Below are positions 21,860-31,915 of a stretch of 64,000 nt of DNA, piece by piece. Origin of the DNA: Agrypnia vestita. Taxonomy: Eukaryota; Arthropoda; Insecta; Trichoptera; Phryganeidae. The notes under the pieces are model-generated. The model worked only from the letters and a program-made list of their open reading frames with translations. It searched no databases and was not told where the DNA came from. How positions within the stretch are numbered: the stretch's first letter is position 1; each line of letters begins with the position of its first letter. Where the stretch lies: assembly GCA_016648135.1 (NCBI GenBank), contig JADDOH010008081.1, positions 62,001 through 126,000 on the forward strand, written 5' to 3'. A program made the position numbers and the translations under genes.

Positions 21860-22305
21860 ATACAGAGATTTATTTCTAGAGCATCTGAGATTTAAGCCCT
21901 GTGAGAGAGATTATTTAAACAAATTAAAAAATTTTAAACTCATTAGGGAATGAACATGCAGAGGCGGCTGACATTTTTGCTGATAGTATAACTGTATATA
22001 GTGTATATAGTGTATAGGATAAAGCTGATACAATTCTTTACATCTCAATGAAATGGAAATGGACATTAAATTTTTCTGTATTATTATTTTACATTTAACT
22101 ATTATTATTTTATCTGTCTTATGTTTTTCTGTACTATTATTATTATTATTATTACCTTTTAACTATTATTATTGTAACCTTTAGCTGTATTATTATTTTA
22201 ACTGTCTTATGTTATTTAAAAAAAAGTAATTATTAAGTATATTTGTAAAAACCCATTACGGCGTTAAATAAATAAATAAATATAAATAAATAAATAAAAG
22301 GTACC
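21860..22305 (+). pseudogene. LINE 3' end with RNase H remnant
   Basis: At about 21940 one frame reads SLGNEHAEAADIFADS, matching the GNE.AD..A end of the RNase H domain found in I/R1/Jockey-related LINEs. An AT-rich 3' UTR with TATTATTATT repeats follows, and it ends in a TAAATAAATAAATAAATA tail at 22264-22300. Only the last ~20 codons of the protein remain. Confidence 0.65.
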
Positions 22306-23195
22306 TATTATTTAAAGCCCTACTATTTTCCGCACTTCGGTATGGCTTAATATTTAATATTGGTAGGTACGAACGTTTCGTATAAAATCAAAGTAATTAT
22401 AAAAATCGTCAATTTTTATACTTAAATTTTTTTTCTTGCATACATTGTATTTCAACTGGTGACACACCAACCGTTATTATTATTTTTAAGATTCATGTCT
22501 AATGTATGGGTGATTGGTAATTTATTTTTCGCCATTACGCCATCGGGCATAGTACCGACGGGTAACCATCGGTACTATGCAACAGTTACAACAACAGAAG
22601 GTAAAAATACTACGTAGATCAGAACTTTTCGCAGTACCAAGATACTAACATGCACTTTGCCATTCTCCTGTGTGTTCTTTGTCAAACATTTGGTCAACAA
22701 GGAATTAATTTGACAAATTTTCGCAAGGTTCAAGATAAAAATATGACAAACAGTAGGAACCATGTTGATTACTGGTCTGGGTTACTTGTTTTGACAATTT
22801 TAGCATGAAAAAAATATGTATGTACATGCAATTGAATTGATCAGTACAGAACAGCTAAAAGTTTTATGCACCGAAAGTCCAACTTCATCTTCATCAGCTT
22901 TCGATACTCCAGTAAAGCTCTGCTTTTCTTTTCACTCCTTCAGTATACCAAGAGTGTTTAGTTTTCGTACATTTAATGTTATCTGATTATTTATTTTTAG
23001 ACTAAGATGTTTAGGTGGTACCCATTGTTATCACTCCACTAGTCTCTTCATCTAGCCGCCATCACATCAATCATGTTTGATACAATGACCAGTTTTACTT
23101 AAACCAAGCTATTTTAAACAGTTAAAAAAATATTTAATGGAGTACATTAATTAAAAACGAAACTGTTCCAATCTCCTAAATTAAAGTTACGCCAT
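22305..23195. other. Spacer with a 12-bp-arm hairpin
   Basis: At 22547-22580, GCATAGTACCGA and TCGGTACTATGC form a hairpin with a 10-base centre. Otherwise no recognised feature. Confidence 0.5.
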
Positions 23196-23199
23196 TGGT

Positions 23200-23700
23200 T
23201 ATGACCGTTACAATACGAGCGGAGGATATTTCGGAAAAAGTGTCAAGAGATGTCTTTTCTCTATAGCTGGAACATACAGTGATGTACGATAACAGTATGT
23301 CTCTTTCTACCTATTCGAAGGGTTTTGTCTGGTTTCGCCTTGTCCCTTTGATGTCTGCGCGACGGCCTTATTTGGTCACAGGGACGGTATTCCGAGCGCG
23401 TAGTTGGCATGAACCCATTCCCAGTGCTAATAATTACAATTTTACTTTTCTGCTTTAAATACTGAGTATTGACGCAAAAAAATCGATTTCATTTTTGCCG
23501 AGGACAAGTAAGAGGATCCGTTATAATTGCTCCTTTTTACGAAGCGGACACCACCAAATCGAAAGACATCAAAGCAATTATACGGATCCCTCACAGAGAA
23601 AGTTTTGTCTTCGGGCAAGTGGAGCAACTCTGGGAACAGTTGCTACAACTAATTCATTTTCTTTAACGCGTGCTTTTCCTGTTATCCTGTTATCCGAATT
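23200..23700. promoter_or_regulatory. Mixed GC island 8
   Basis: Contains CTGCGCGACGGCCTTATTTGG (about 23356) and CGGTATTCCGAGCGCG. Several short overlapping open frames on both strands (23442-23707) lack motifs. No repeat match in the window. Confidence 0.25.
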
Positions 23701-23709
23701 CTATTAGAA

Positions 23710-24494
23710 TTTTTATGAAAGTGATTCTTAACGTAAAACAATAGAGGTAGATATTTTTCAATCAACAAAATATTAGTATTGATAGTAAGACTGTATTATA
23801 TTGAAATAACTAAGTAATGTAAAAGATTTTTATTTTCTTTAGTTTAGTTTTGATTACTTCGACCCCGTTTCAGGGGTGAAAAAATTAGGTGATAATTAAT
23901 TATTTTATCAATATATTTAAACAGAAAAAATAATGTACTCATTTAGATTCCTTCTATTTCTGCACCAAGCAGTTACGATCGCCCACATTTCCAGTTATCA
24001 CATTTTTTTTTCAAATAATCAACCTCGACTCAGCTACTCAAGACAGGTTATGGAAAATCTTTCTAGGAATGTATTGAAATAAATAAAAAAATTGTGACAT
24101 TGGTGTCCAACGGATTGTAAGCATTTACTTCCAAATCCAGATTCTAAAAGCCTTTGTGTCTTCCTCTCAATTTACATATTTCTAATTTTATTTACTTTAA
24201 ACTTTTGTCACAAAATTGTGTAATTATAATTGTTGATCAACCTGAGAAATGACTTCATGTATCTTGGGTCTCGAAAACATTAGATAAGAATTGGAACTGC
24301 AGAAAATGTTAATTTGAAAAAAAGGTCTTTAGGAGAATTGTGGGAGTGTTGCGGGTATGTCAAATATTTATTTTTTACCGGAGAATAGCTCCGGTAGCAA
24401 ATTAAGTTGCACAAGTAAATATTGTAGGACTGGGAACATGCGTGGTCGTAAGTCCGCCCGATACGTACGAGGTGTGGAAGCTTTATTCAACTTT
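23710..24494. other. Spacer, nothing recognised
   Basis: AT-rich intergenic DNA with no recognised element. Confidence 0.4.
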
Positions 24495-24600
24495 AATTTT
24501 TTTTTCAATTCAATTTATTTTTATTTTTATATATAACATTTACATTACAAAAGTACAATTCAAGTCGTAAATGAACAATTTTCAAGCTTGTTTATATGCC
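24495..24600 (-). pseudogene. Probable LINE 3' tail
   Basis: On the minus strand it ends in TATATAAAAATAAAAATAAA followed by TTGAATTG and a poly-A run, like the 3' end of the LINE at 43280-43790. No coding remnant left. Confidence 0.4.
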
Positions 24601-25146
24601 TGAAAATATTAATTTGACTCTTGACCTATGCAATATTAATTAATCCTTAATCTCTCGTTTGACCCGACTCAGTAATATTACCAGAACGATCACACTGTTT
24701 GATCCACTTACCTGCACCTAATTTTGTTTAGACACTCTTGCAAAACAGTATTGGGCCATGTATGTAAGAATTTTTTAGGTCAGCGCGAATTGACAGTGAG
24801 AGCAAGTGGGATAAAATAAACCTGACGCCCTTCACTGGAGATGAATGCTGAGAATACTCGAGAAGCTGGTAGGTGGCCCTCACTCATCAGATCAAATAAA
24901 TTACTGGCCATCCTATTAGAACGGGTATCCGCCGAGAAAGATGTAGAAAAATCATCAAGGACAGTAGTAGCCTTAACCGGGTGATCAGTAATGAGAAAAC
25001 GGTCTTTATCTTATTCTTTTCTTTAGCCATCAAACAAAAAAGCGGTACTTATCTCTTGAAATCGCTTTTCTGGTCCATTCTGTAGGGCACTTCCCTACAT
25101 CTAGCGTTGTCTGTAGTTGAACTTAAACTCTACCATTGAACAATGC

Positions 25147-25667
25147 GTAGTGGCTAGGGAATGCAATCCCGATCCCGCGAGATTTCGAGGCATTTTACGA
25201 GATCAATCCCGAACCGAAAAACCGGACGAGATTATCGGGATTATCGGTTTTGATCAACATTTTTATGTTTTGTATGTTTAATTTTGTATATCTATAGAGC
25301 TTTTAGTAAGTACTTAAAACTTATTTTCATGTCACACTCAAATAATGCAAATAGCTTTGAATAATATGTGTTGTATTTTATCAACCCAACATAGTAGTAA
25401 AAACGACTACTAACTCTACTTCATTGACTGATTGATGCTTGCAAAAACGCGTAAAAAAACTTAAATGCGGTGATTAATAATGAACATTTTATTAAAATTG
25501 CTTGCAAGGCGTTGTCGTTAATTGCTATTCAGCTCTATAAATAAATAAAAAACATTATACGATATTCGGGATCCCGATCCCTTATGGATCCCGCGGGATT
25601 GTAAATTCCAATCTCGAGGGATCCCGAAGGGCAATCCCTGTTCGGGATTGCATTGCCTGGTCGTGGC
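25147..25667. mobile_element. hAT-like nonautonomous element with 8-bp TSD
   Basis: The element proper is 25155-25659. It starts TAGGGAATGCAATCCCG and ends CGGGATTGCATTGCCTG, an inverted match. Flanking octamers GTAGTGGC (25147-25154) and GTCGTGGC (25660-25667) agree at 7 of 8 positions. Subterminal GATCCCG/CGGGATC words recur. A 91-codon minus frame at 25518-25793 crosses the right end by chance. No transposase present. Confidence 0.85.
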
Positions 25668-25960
25668 CAAGAGCCACAAGTCGACTGGGCTTGTCAGTTG
25701 AACGCGGCGATTTTCTTTACGGCAACGACGGGAAAAAAGCGCCCAGCGCGATGCCCGCCGACGCACGTGAAAGTATTTGTTGACGCGACTCATGATGCCT
25801 CATAAATACAGCGGATATGGTCCTGCCCCTTAGCGGGCCGAGCCACCCTCCGCGGCGGGGCGGAACGACGGATGTATTTTTTAAACACAACACCCTACAA
25901 GCTCATAATTAAGATCGAAATGTGAAACTTGCGCGCGAGGTAAACCTCCGATACTCCGCG
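25668..25960. promoter_or_regulatory. GC-rich island 9, strong regulatory candidate
   Basis: Dense CpG words (CGGCAACGACGGG, GCGCCCAGCGCGATGCCCGCC, CCTCCGCGGCGGGGCGG) around CACGTGAAAG and CTCATAAATACAGCGG (Hox-like TTTATG on the other strand). Non-repetitive in the window. Confidence 0.4.
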
Positions 25961-26990
25961 AGTTTCGTCATACCTGTTGCATTGTAACATTTTAATGACA
26001 CAACATACAAAATGTAACATGTTGACGTTTAGAATTTTATAGTGAAACGGCTTGTGAATGTCTGAATTATGATTTTACTTTTATCGTGAAAATGAATTTT
26101 GTCGTGAAACGGCTTATATTAATTATGATTTGACGATAGCCTTAGCAAAGCCTCTCCTACAGTGGGTTCATATAGATTTAATTAAAAAATGTATTTAAAA
26201 TTTAATTTTAAAAAGCTAGTTTTTTATTCTTTACGCTGATAACATTAGGTTCTACAAATCTACATATTGACACCTTTTACTATATTTTCAATTTTTTGTA
26301 ATATTTAATATATATATTTTGGGCTAGAGTATTTTAAAAATAAAATAAAAATTTTAAACGGTTAAATTAAAATAATTTTTAACTTTTATTTCACTTAATT
26401 GTTTTTTTTTACAGTACCGGTCACCGGAAGATGGCTGAAATTGGCTGAAACCTAAAAAATAAATAAATTGTAGAAAAAAGTTCAAAATTGTTTTAATTAT
26501 TTAATAAACTTAAAAATGAAATCCCATCATGATTTAACAGCTTAAAAATTACAAATAATAAAAAATTACAAGTATTAAAGATAATATCACATCGTTTAGT
26601 ACTACTTCACCATTACTATCCATATTTCCACTATCAATAGCAAAATAACCTTCCCGCATCCATTTCTCGTCCCAAATAGATTGAAAACACACCGTACCTA
26701 TTTCATTATCAGGCAGGTATGATCCATCGAGAATTAGTGCGGTAGTTTTTGCCACTGACATCGCAGTTATCACAGCAAGCCCTCCTTTCAAGCACACCAA
26801 GTTTTCTCGCTCGTTCACCCCAATTGCTTCGGGTTTTCGTCGCGGTCACTTCCCTCGGGGTCGCTGATACGGGGCCGTGTGTGGGTACCTTGAGGAGGCT
26901 TTCCTCGGACATGTCAGGCTCAGCGTAGTCGAGTGAATTTCAGTGTGACCACTATATCGAATTCACAATACAAAACTTTAAAAAAAATTG
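25960..26990. other. Spacer; two unexplained antisense frames
   Basis: AT-rich left half with a short direct repeat of GTGAAACGGCTT (26042 and 26105). Minus-strand frames at 26549-26818 (89 codons) and 26709-26912 (67 codons) overlap a GC-richer patch. I recognise no family in either, and no splice context was resolved. Confidence 0.3.
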
Positions 26991-26992
26991 AT

Positions 26993-27262
26993 GTAAGAGT
27001 TAAAGAGCATTCGAGATGTCTGAATAATTATGGTATTTCTGAATTTGCAAATCATTTATTAGAAAATGATCACGGTTTTGATAAAAATAGGACTTTCTAT
27101 TTTACAACATAAATAATTTTGGTCCGAAATTGAATAATTTAGAATCATTAGAAATTAGAAAAGCATGTAAAAGTAAAAAAAAATATTTTTAATAATCAAT
27201 TAAATTTAACTTCAGAAATAATATTTAAAAATAATTTAGAAAACCAAAAAACAAAAGACTTT
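26993..27262 (+). pseudogene. PLE GIY-YIG endonuclease C-terminal remnant
   Basis: The frame from 26993 reads VRVKEHSRCLNNYGISEFA followed by NHLLENDHGFD. This is the R..EH.......S.FA.HL...H.F segment of the GIY-YIG (Uri) endonuclease domain of Penelope-like elements. After a stop and frameshift, NFGPKLNNLESLEIRKACK and FNNQLNLTSEIIF follow, the LN.LE.LEI.K..NNQ tail. The element ends with the hammerhead about 10 bases on. Frames are broken at least twice, so no active protein. Confidence 0.7.
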
Positions 27263-27268
27263 TTTTTG

Positions 27269-27310
27269 ACACCCTGACGATGGAAAGGTTTTTCCGAAAT
27301 ATGAAGGTGT
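27269..27310 (+). ncRNA. Hammerhead ribozyme (PLE), 5-bp stem I
   Basis: Stem I ACACC (27269-27273), core CTGACGA (27274-27280), one unpaired T, stem II GGAAA-GGTT-TTTCC, GAAA (27296-27299), stem III strand ATATGA (mutated from ACATGT), H17 = A (27305), stem I GGTGT (27306-27310). Five stem I pairs and five stem II pairs are exact. Stem III has lost its palindrome. Confidence 0.65.
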
Positions 27311-27499
27311 AATTAATGAATATAGTAGATTAAAACAAATAATAAAATTAATTTTTTAAAATGTCAATCTACAAAGTTGCTCAACCGATTAAAAAAAACT
27401 TAATCCTCCTTTGCTTTTTCTGTACAAATGCAAATTTTTTTCGAATTCTTCCAGATATTTGGGGTACTTTGATTTGCTATATTATTCGTCCACACTGTA

Positions 27500-27600
27500 T
27501 TTAGATTAGTTATTAATTACACCTTATGATGAGAGGAATTGTTTCTCTCGATACTACAGTAATAATGAAATAACATGTTTCGTTAGAAGCTTACTGAAAA
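27500..27600 (+). repeat. Decayed hammerhead-like PLE end
   Basis: TTATGATGAGAGGAATTG, TTTCTCTCGATACTACAGT resembles the CTGATGATGAGAGGG..CTCTCGAAACTATAGT family at 17357 and 57613, with C3 and GAAA mutated. Confidence 0.4.
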
Positions 27601-27861
27601 TTAAAATAACTACTCTATGTTGCACCATTGCAGTAACTGTCATGTCAATCGCATTATTCAACTATTTCAAATCACAGGTGTGTTAAGTAAATGAATTACG
27701 TATTCACTTCTCGTCTTTGATTTATCTTACTGAGTTAAATTACTCTATTTTGTACAAATAACATGATACAATATATGGTAAAACACGTATTATACGCTAT
27801 AAAATCAGGTGGGTCGTAAAAGACTTTCGTCACTGAAAATAGCTTCATTATATGGTTTCCT

Positions 27862-28395
27862 AGCTGTTGGTACCCGGCGTTGCACGGGTTAAGGATTAAG
27901 TTGAAAATAAATTTGTGGGGGGAAACAAAGGTTTCATTGTTTTGCAAAGCCTCTAATTAAAACAATGTTTCATTTAATCAAGACTGGGATGGATAGGATG
28001 TGGAGCGGTGTAGATTTGTACAGAAAATATATCTGGGGAAGGGGATGGGTTGGAAGGGGAAGGGGAAATATTACTTATATTACCCCACTGGTCCTAAAGA
28101 ATATGTGCGCAAATTTTGAGTTCGATCGCTCGAACGGTACAGATTTGCATTGAAAATATATCAGGTGAGGGAAATGGGTAAAAGAGGAGGGGGTAAATAC
28201 AGCTCACCTATGTTATTCGCCGGGTCTTAAAGAATAATTTTGCACATTTTGAGTCTCATCGGTCGAACGGTACAAAAGGGGAAAGAGGAAATACTTATAT
28301 TACTTGCTTGGTCTTAAATCCTAAGTATGCAAAATTTGAATCCAATCCGAAAAACGGTATAGATTTGTATAGAGAACAGACAGACGGACATTGAG
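27862..28395 (+). repeat. GCGTTGCACGGG dispersed repeat with internal tandem units
   Basis: Starts TACCCGGCGTTGCACGGG and ends ACAGACAGACGGACATTGAG. Inside, about three degenerate units of 120-150 bp repeat GGTACAGATTTG..AAATAT..GGTC(C/T)TAAAGAATA..ATTTTGAGT. Typical of insect dispersed nonautonomous repeats; class not assigned. Confidence 0.55.
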
Positions 28396-28745
28396 TTTTA
28401 TAGATATAGATAGCAAATGTTTTTCTGAAATGTGTTTGATATTTTTTGCTCACAATTTTTTTGCAGGAAGATATGCAAGGTATTTCGTAGCTAGTTGCAA
28501 AAACTACGGAGAAATCGTCGTCATAAAATTTCGAATAGAAAATATTTTTCATGCTTTTGGTGAAATGTCAATATTTCTGGCTTATCTTTTGTAAAACGTT
28601 AGACAATCATTAAAGTAATTTACATTAATTATGAAAAAAAAATTCGCTTTGATACAAGTAAAATAAAATACTTAATATTGCAGAATTTTGTTATGTTTTT
28701 TATAATTTTATTTGACTTGTAAATATTGTGTCAAGTTAATTCGAT
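28396..28745 (+). repeat. Half copy of the 57-kb/60-kb inverted-repeat family
   Basis: Shares GTCAATATTTCTGGCTTATCTTTTG, AAAACGTTAGACAATCATTA, ATTATGAAAAAAAAATTCGC and TTTATTTGACTTGTA with the inverted repeat at 56960-57480 and the element at 59925-60420. Confidence 0.55.
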
Positions 28746-28869
28746 TAACTTTTTTATTCTTTAAGTAAAATATTTCTACAGAATACCTGTCATCACTTTT
28801 CCACTTGTCTTCGATCGAGAAGCATTTCAAATCGTCTATTTTGTACGTCTACATTTCTAATTGTGTCTC

Positions 28870-29275
28870 AGAATTTGAAAACGGGTACTCGAAAACAAAG
28901 CAACATTTGTCAAACCTCAGAGCGATCGGTTACACTATTGAACGCGAAATGACGCCACAAATGACGCGAATGCCGTTCCGCCAGGACACCGCAAAGCAGG
29001 CAGGAGCAACATTTCCAGAATGCAGGAATCTCCCGTTTCGGGGGCCCCGCATAGGCGGGGGTAGGTGCGGCGCGCGCGTCTCGCAATTAGGGGGTCGGGC
29101 TCGGCGTAATGGGGGGAGCAGAGGACGCGCCACCTCTCTAATGACGTCGTCTCTACAAAGATAAAGTAGCAATAAATAATTATTTGACACGCTTTGATGT
29201 GTAAAAATATCGTATTACTCCTCAGACGGGACGCTTCCTTCGGGCGCGGCCGGCGCTGCCCAGGGCTGCCAAAAT
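28870..29275. promoter_or_regulatory. GC-rich island 10
   Basis: CpG-rich island with GGGGGCCCCGCATAGGCGGGG, GGCGCGCGCGTC, TAATGACGTCG (TAAT plus a CRE-like TGACGTCG) and CGGGCGCGGCCGGCGC. Overlapping open frames of up to 134 codons on both strands have compositionally biased products with no domain. It borders the fold-back PLE on the right. Confidence 0.4.
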
Positions 29276-29352
29276 ACCGACAAATTACGCATCTATTTTT
29301 TGTTAAATAATTAATGAAAATAAACTCAGTTTTCGCCACTTTTGTATTTAAA

Positions 29353-29387
29353 ATATCAACATGTTTCAGAGTCCTTCGTCAGGATAC
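29353..29387 (-). ncRNA. Hammerhead ribozyme with shortened stem II
   Basis: Minus strand: stem I GTATC, core CTGACGA (29376-29382), AGGACTCT in place of stem II (only two or three pairs possible), GAAA, palindromic stem III ACATGT, H17 = U, stem I GATAT (five pairs, the last G-U). Compared with the opposite copy at 30101-30143, eight bases are missing from stem II, so folding is doubtful. Confidence 0.6.
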
Positions 29388-29869
29388 AATTGTATACTTA
29401 AATTCAAAAATCGAGGTATAGACAATCAAAATATTTAAAAAAGTTATATTTTGAAAATGAATAAAGTACCTACCTACTTGACATGAGAATAAATTTAAAT
29501 GATAACTATTTATAAAAAAAAAACTGGTTATTTATAATAGTTCTTTTTACAAATAGTTATCTTATAATCAAAGAGTTAAGGTTGTTATTAAGGTCGTCTG
29601 ACATATTTAACTGTAAATAGTTGCGGAGATTTTACACGAACCGTATATACAAACACCAATTTCAATAGAGATGACAGTTACAAACTATCTAGTATTTGGC
29701 GCCCTGTTCTTACGACAATGATTCAACCCTTGAGAGACGTCGCAGTAAAGTCCGCCGATGTAACTTGTACATATTGTACACTGGCGACCTCTATTGTTGA
29801 AGAAGTGAACACTCCACAACAAAGTGCATATAATCAGTCCGCCCTCTACTTCCGCGGGTTAAGGTCGTG

Positions 29870-29909
29870 CTCCTGATGACGTTGAATAAGAATTCAACGA
29901 AACGTCGAG
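29870..29909 (+). ncRNA. Hammerhead ribozyme, ACGU stem III and GUC cleavage site
   Basis: Stem I CTC (29870-29872), core CTGATGA (29873-29879), one unpaired C, stem II GTTGAAT-AAGA-ATTCAAC (seven exact pairs), GAAA (29899-29902), stem III ACGT with no loop, H17 = C (29906), stem I GAG (29907-29909). The cleavage triplet is the classic GUC. This is the cleanest candidate in the window. Paired only as a dimer because stem III has no loop. Confidence 0.75.
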
Positions 29910-30100
29910 AATCGCTTCTCGGAAAAACAAACGGTTCGTATAAAATAACCGCAACTAGTTACAGTTAAATAAGTTATCTTATAAATTTACTTTCATGTTA
30001 AGTAGGTACTTTATTAGTATTCATTTTCCATATATAACTTTTTTAATATTTTGACTGACTATACTTCGATTTTTGAATTCAATTTTGTTAGTATACATTT

Positions 30101-30143
30101 GTATCCTGATGAAGGGGCCATGGGCTCTGAAACATGTTGATAT
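30101..30143 (+). ncRNA. Hammerhead ribozyme, ACAUGU stem III
   Basis: Stem I GTATC (30101-30105), core CTGATGA (30106-30112), one unpaired A, stem II GGGGCC-ATG-GGCTCT (six pairs, two G-U), GAAA (30129-30132), stem III ACATGT (self-complementary), H17 = T (30138), stem I GATAT (30139-30143, five pairs). All conserved core bases are present. Confidence 0.75.
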
Positions 30144-30190
30144 TTTTAATACAAAAATGGTGAAAACTAAGGTTATTTTCATTAATCATA

Positions 30191-30790
30191 TTAATAATAT
30201 AACCACAAAATTATTTTGCTCTTTTTGAAAAAGAATTTGTATTTTGTTATTATTAACGATTTTTCTGTATATACAGCTTTTGCACAGCTTATTCTATCTG
30301 ATATATATATCTTAGTCAATTCCACCATTTTCATTGTTAAAAAATAAAACTAGCGCCACATTTAATGAAAAAAATTCACCTTTGGTATTTCATTTTATAA
30401 TAAGTACAACATCTTTTTTCTGCCTCCAACAAACATGCACTAGCATCTCAGTCACGTAGGAGGAGCTCCACGGGAAGGACATGACGAAATGATTTTTTTC
30501 ACAAATTTTCCAATAAATTGATATCGTAATGTGCACCTAAATAACTTACAATAAAAAAATAAAAGTGATTATTTGTCTTAAATTTCAGACTCCCAGGTTG
30601 GTATAAGCGCTTGAATCATTTTAATTCATTCTTTAAAGTAGTCAAGTTGTCATGGAATCTATAAACACACTGCACTCATTACCCAGTCTAAACAGTGATA
30701 AGCGTATTTGGTAGTTTGTTCGCTAAGACTTTAACATTTAAACTAGAATACACATAAAAATTATTTTCAATTTCCAACATAAATAGTTTA
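30191..30790. other. PLE edge and spacer
   Basis: 30190-30240 carries the conserved outer PLE block (ATATTAATAATATAACCACAAAATTATTTTGC). The rest is AT-rich with no recognised feature. Confidence 0.4.
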
Positions 30791-30898
30791 AATTGTACTG
30801 TTGTATTTTGCTATTACTTTGTGGTTATTCATTATGAATATAATTTAACTAGTTAACTTTGTTTGCACAGAAATATAATAATAAAATAATAAAATACA

Positions 30899-31105
30899 GG
30901 GGTCAACATTCTTCACATTAATAGTAAAAGTAGACGCCTTAATAATTTAGTGGCCCTAGAGATTAAGAAAGCTATAAATAATAATGAATCTATTATTAAC
31001 AACCAAAAAAATTTAACTTACAGTCCTATTTTGAATATGTTCCCTTTCACCCTATCACCTGTTTCTTTCGCACCCGCCACTATTTACCCCCACTTGGACA
31101 CTTAA
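30899..31105 (+). pseudogene. PLE protein C-terminal tail (open for 68 codons)
   Basis: The frame reads GVNILHINSKSRRLNNLVAL then EIKKAINNNESIINNQKNLT, YSPILNMFPF and a Pro/Ser/Thr-rich end, stopping with TAA at 31103-31105. LHI..K..RLN.L.ALEI.K..(N)..INNQ...SPI is the region just after the GIY-YIG endonuclease in Penelope-like elements, which use this nuclease with a reverse transcriptase to insert. No reverse transcriptase is present upstream; the element is 5'-truncated. The frame starts at the junction with the terminal block, not at an ATG. Confidence 0.7.
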
Positions 31106-31158
31106 CACTGAAGTATGATTGTTTATAATTTTTGTAAAGTTCAATTAGTATTAAGTAT

Positions 31159-31196
31159 ACCCTGATGAAGGAACGTCGTTTCCGAAACCGGTTGGT
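31159..31196 (+). ncRNA. Hammerhead ribozyme, ACCGGU stem III
   Basis: Stem I ACC (31159-31161), core CTGATGA (31162-31168), one unpaired A, stem II GGAA..TTCC, GAAA (31184-31187), stem III ACCGGT (self-complementary, no loop), H17 = T (31193), stem I GGT (31194-31196), with one further pair beyond a T-T mismatch. All core bases intact. Confidence 0.75.
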
Positions 31197-31259
31197 TTTA
31201 CCAAATAAATTTTAGTGGTGTAAACAAAGTTAACTAGCTTAATTATAGTTTAAATTGTC

Positions 31260-31600
31260 ATTTTTAAATGAAGCCCTTGTGGCAACCCTGTCGCAGCGCC
31301 GGCGAAGAGGAGTTCCACATCTTTTTGTGGCACATTTCGTGAGGAAGTTCACGCCGCATTTACCTCGTATCGCGGGAGATAATTATCCCCGCCCCCCCCC
31401 CGGAGGCTGGGCGCTCGTCTGTCATCTCCCTGGACCGCTTGTCGCCGTCGCTCCGAGGGATTTATTCCTGCAGTCACCGCCATGAAAATTGTTTCACTAA
31501 CTTTTAAGCGGACAAGAATCGCCTGTTTACAGATGACAATCGGACAAAGTGCGCGACGCGCAAAGTAATTTGTTTGCAGAATCAAATTAATTTCTATTCA
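31260..31600. promoter_or_regulatory. GC-rich island 11
   Basis: CpG-rich sequence (TCGCAGCGCCGGCGAAGAGG, TCGCGGGAGATAATTATCCC, a C-run at 31391-31399, AAAGTGCGCGACGCGC). TCGCGGGAGATAATTATC holds overlapping GATA and TAAT words. Overlapping motif-free frames on both strands. Candidate regulatory element. Confidence 0.4.
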
Positions 31601-31744
31601 AACTACACATTGGGTTTGAGATAGTTTTTTTGCAGTAATTTCATCCGTGATCTAGATATCTCACTTGAGGGGTATGAAAGCAAAGGCAGCAATATCACAC
31701 TGAGTTGTTTCTATATTTAAGTATAGAAAAATATTTTTTCTTCT

Positions 31745-31915
31745 GAATGAAGGTTTGACATGTGTCAAACATTGTGGTGACATTAATATTAAAATAAAAC
31801 ACAATTCACTTTGTTTTCACCACTTCATTAGATGTAAAATCTACATGTTTCAAGAACAATATTCTCTGCTTCAGGATTGTTTGTGTACTCATATAAAAAA
31901 CTCGCAATATTCAAG
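31745..31915 (-). repeat. Decayed PLE end with broken hammerhead
   Basis: GTGGTGACATTAAT..TTTTCACCACTT terminal block, then on the minus strand AATC, CTGAAGCA in place of CTGATGA, GAGAA-TATTG-TTCTT, GAAA, ACATGT, A, GATT. Stem I (AATC/GATT) and stem III palindrome are intact, but the U7-G8-A9 core is changed to AGC, so it cannot be an active hammerhead. Confidence 0.6.

Larger units (their letters stand above)
29306..30190. mobile_element. Fold-back PLE pair enclosing a second PLE-like element
   Basis: Inverted arms of about 205 bp (29306-29515 and 29985-30190). Each has TTTTCACCATTTTTGTAT or its complement, a hammerhead, and AAAGTACCTACTTAA-type sequence. Between them lies an inner element (29605-29975) with its own inverted ends (TTTAACTGTAAATAGTTGCGG and complement) and its own hammerhead. 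A nested insertion or template-switch product. Confidence 0.75.
30795..31245 (+). mobile_element. PLE 3' end: protein tail plus hammerhead
   Basis: Left block TATTTTGCTATTACTTTGTGG..TAACTAGTTAACTTTGTTTGCAC is inverted at the right end (GTGTAAACAAAGTTAACTAGC, about 31217-31240). Between them are an open C-terminal PLE coding tail (30899-31105), 53 bases of spacer and a hammerhead (31159-31196). This is the most intact PLE terminus in the window and shows the order protein tail, stop, hammerhead, terminal block. Confidence 0.75.

Noticed and set aside
22870..22905. GCTGATGAAGATGAAG on the minus strand as a hammerhead
   Set aside because: GAAA lies upstream rather than downstream, no stem II.
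26549..26912. Pair of minus frames as a host gene
   Set aside because: No motif recognised, no consistent splice join between frames.
28935..29339. 134- and 119-codon opposed frames in GC island 10
   Set aside because: Mutually overlapping on both strands and composition-driven.
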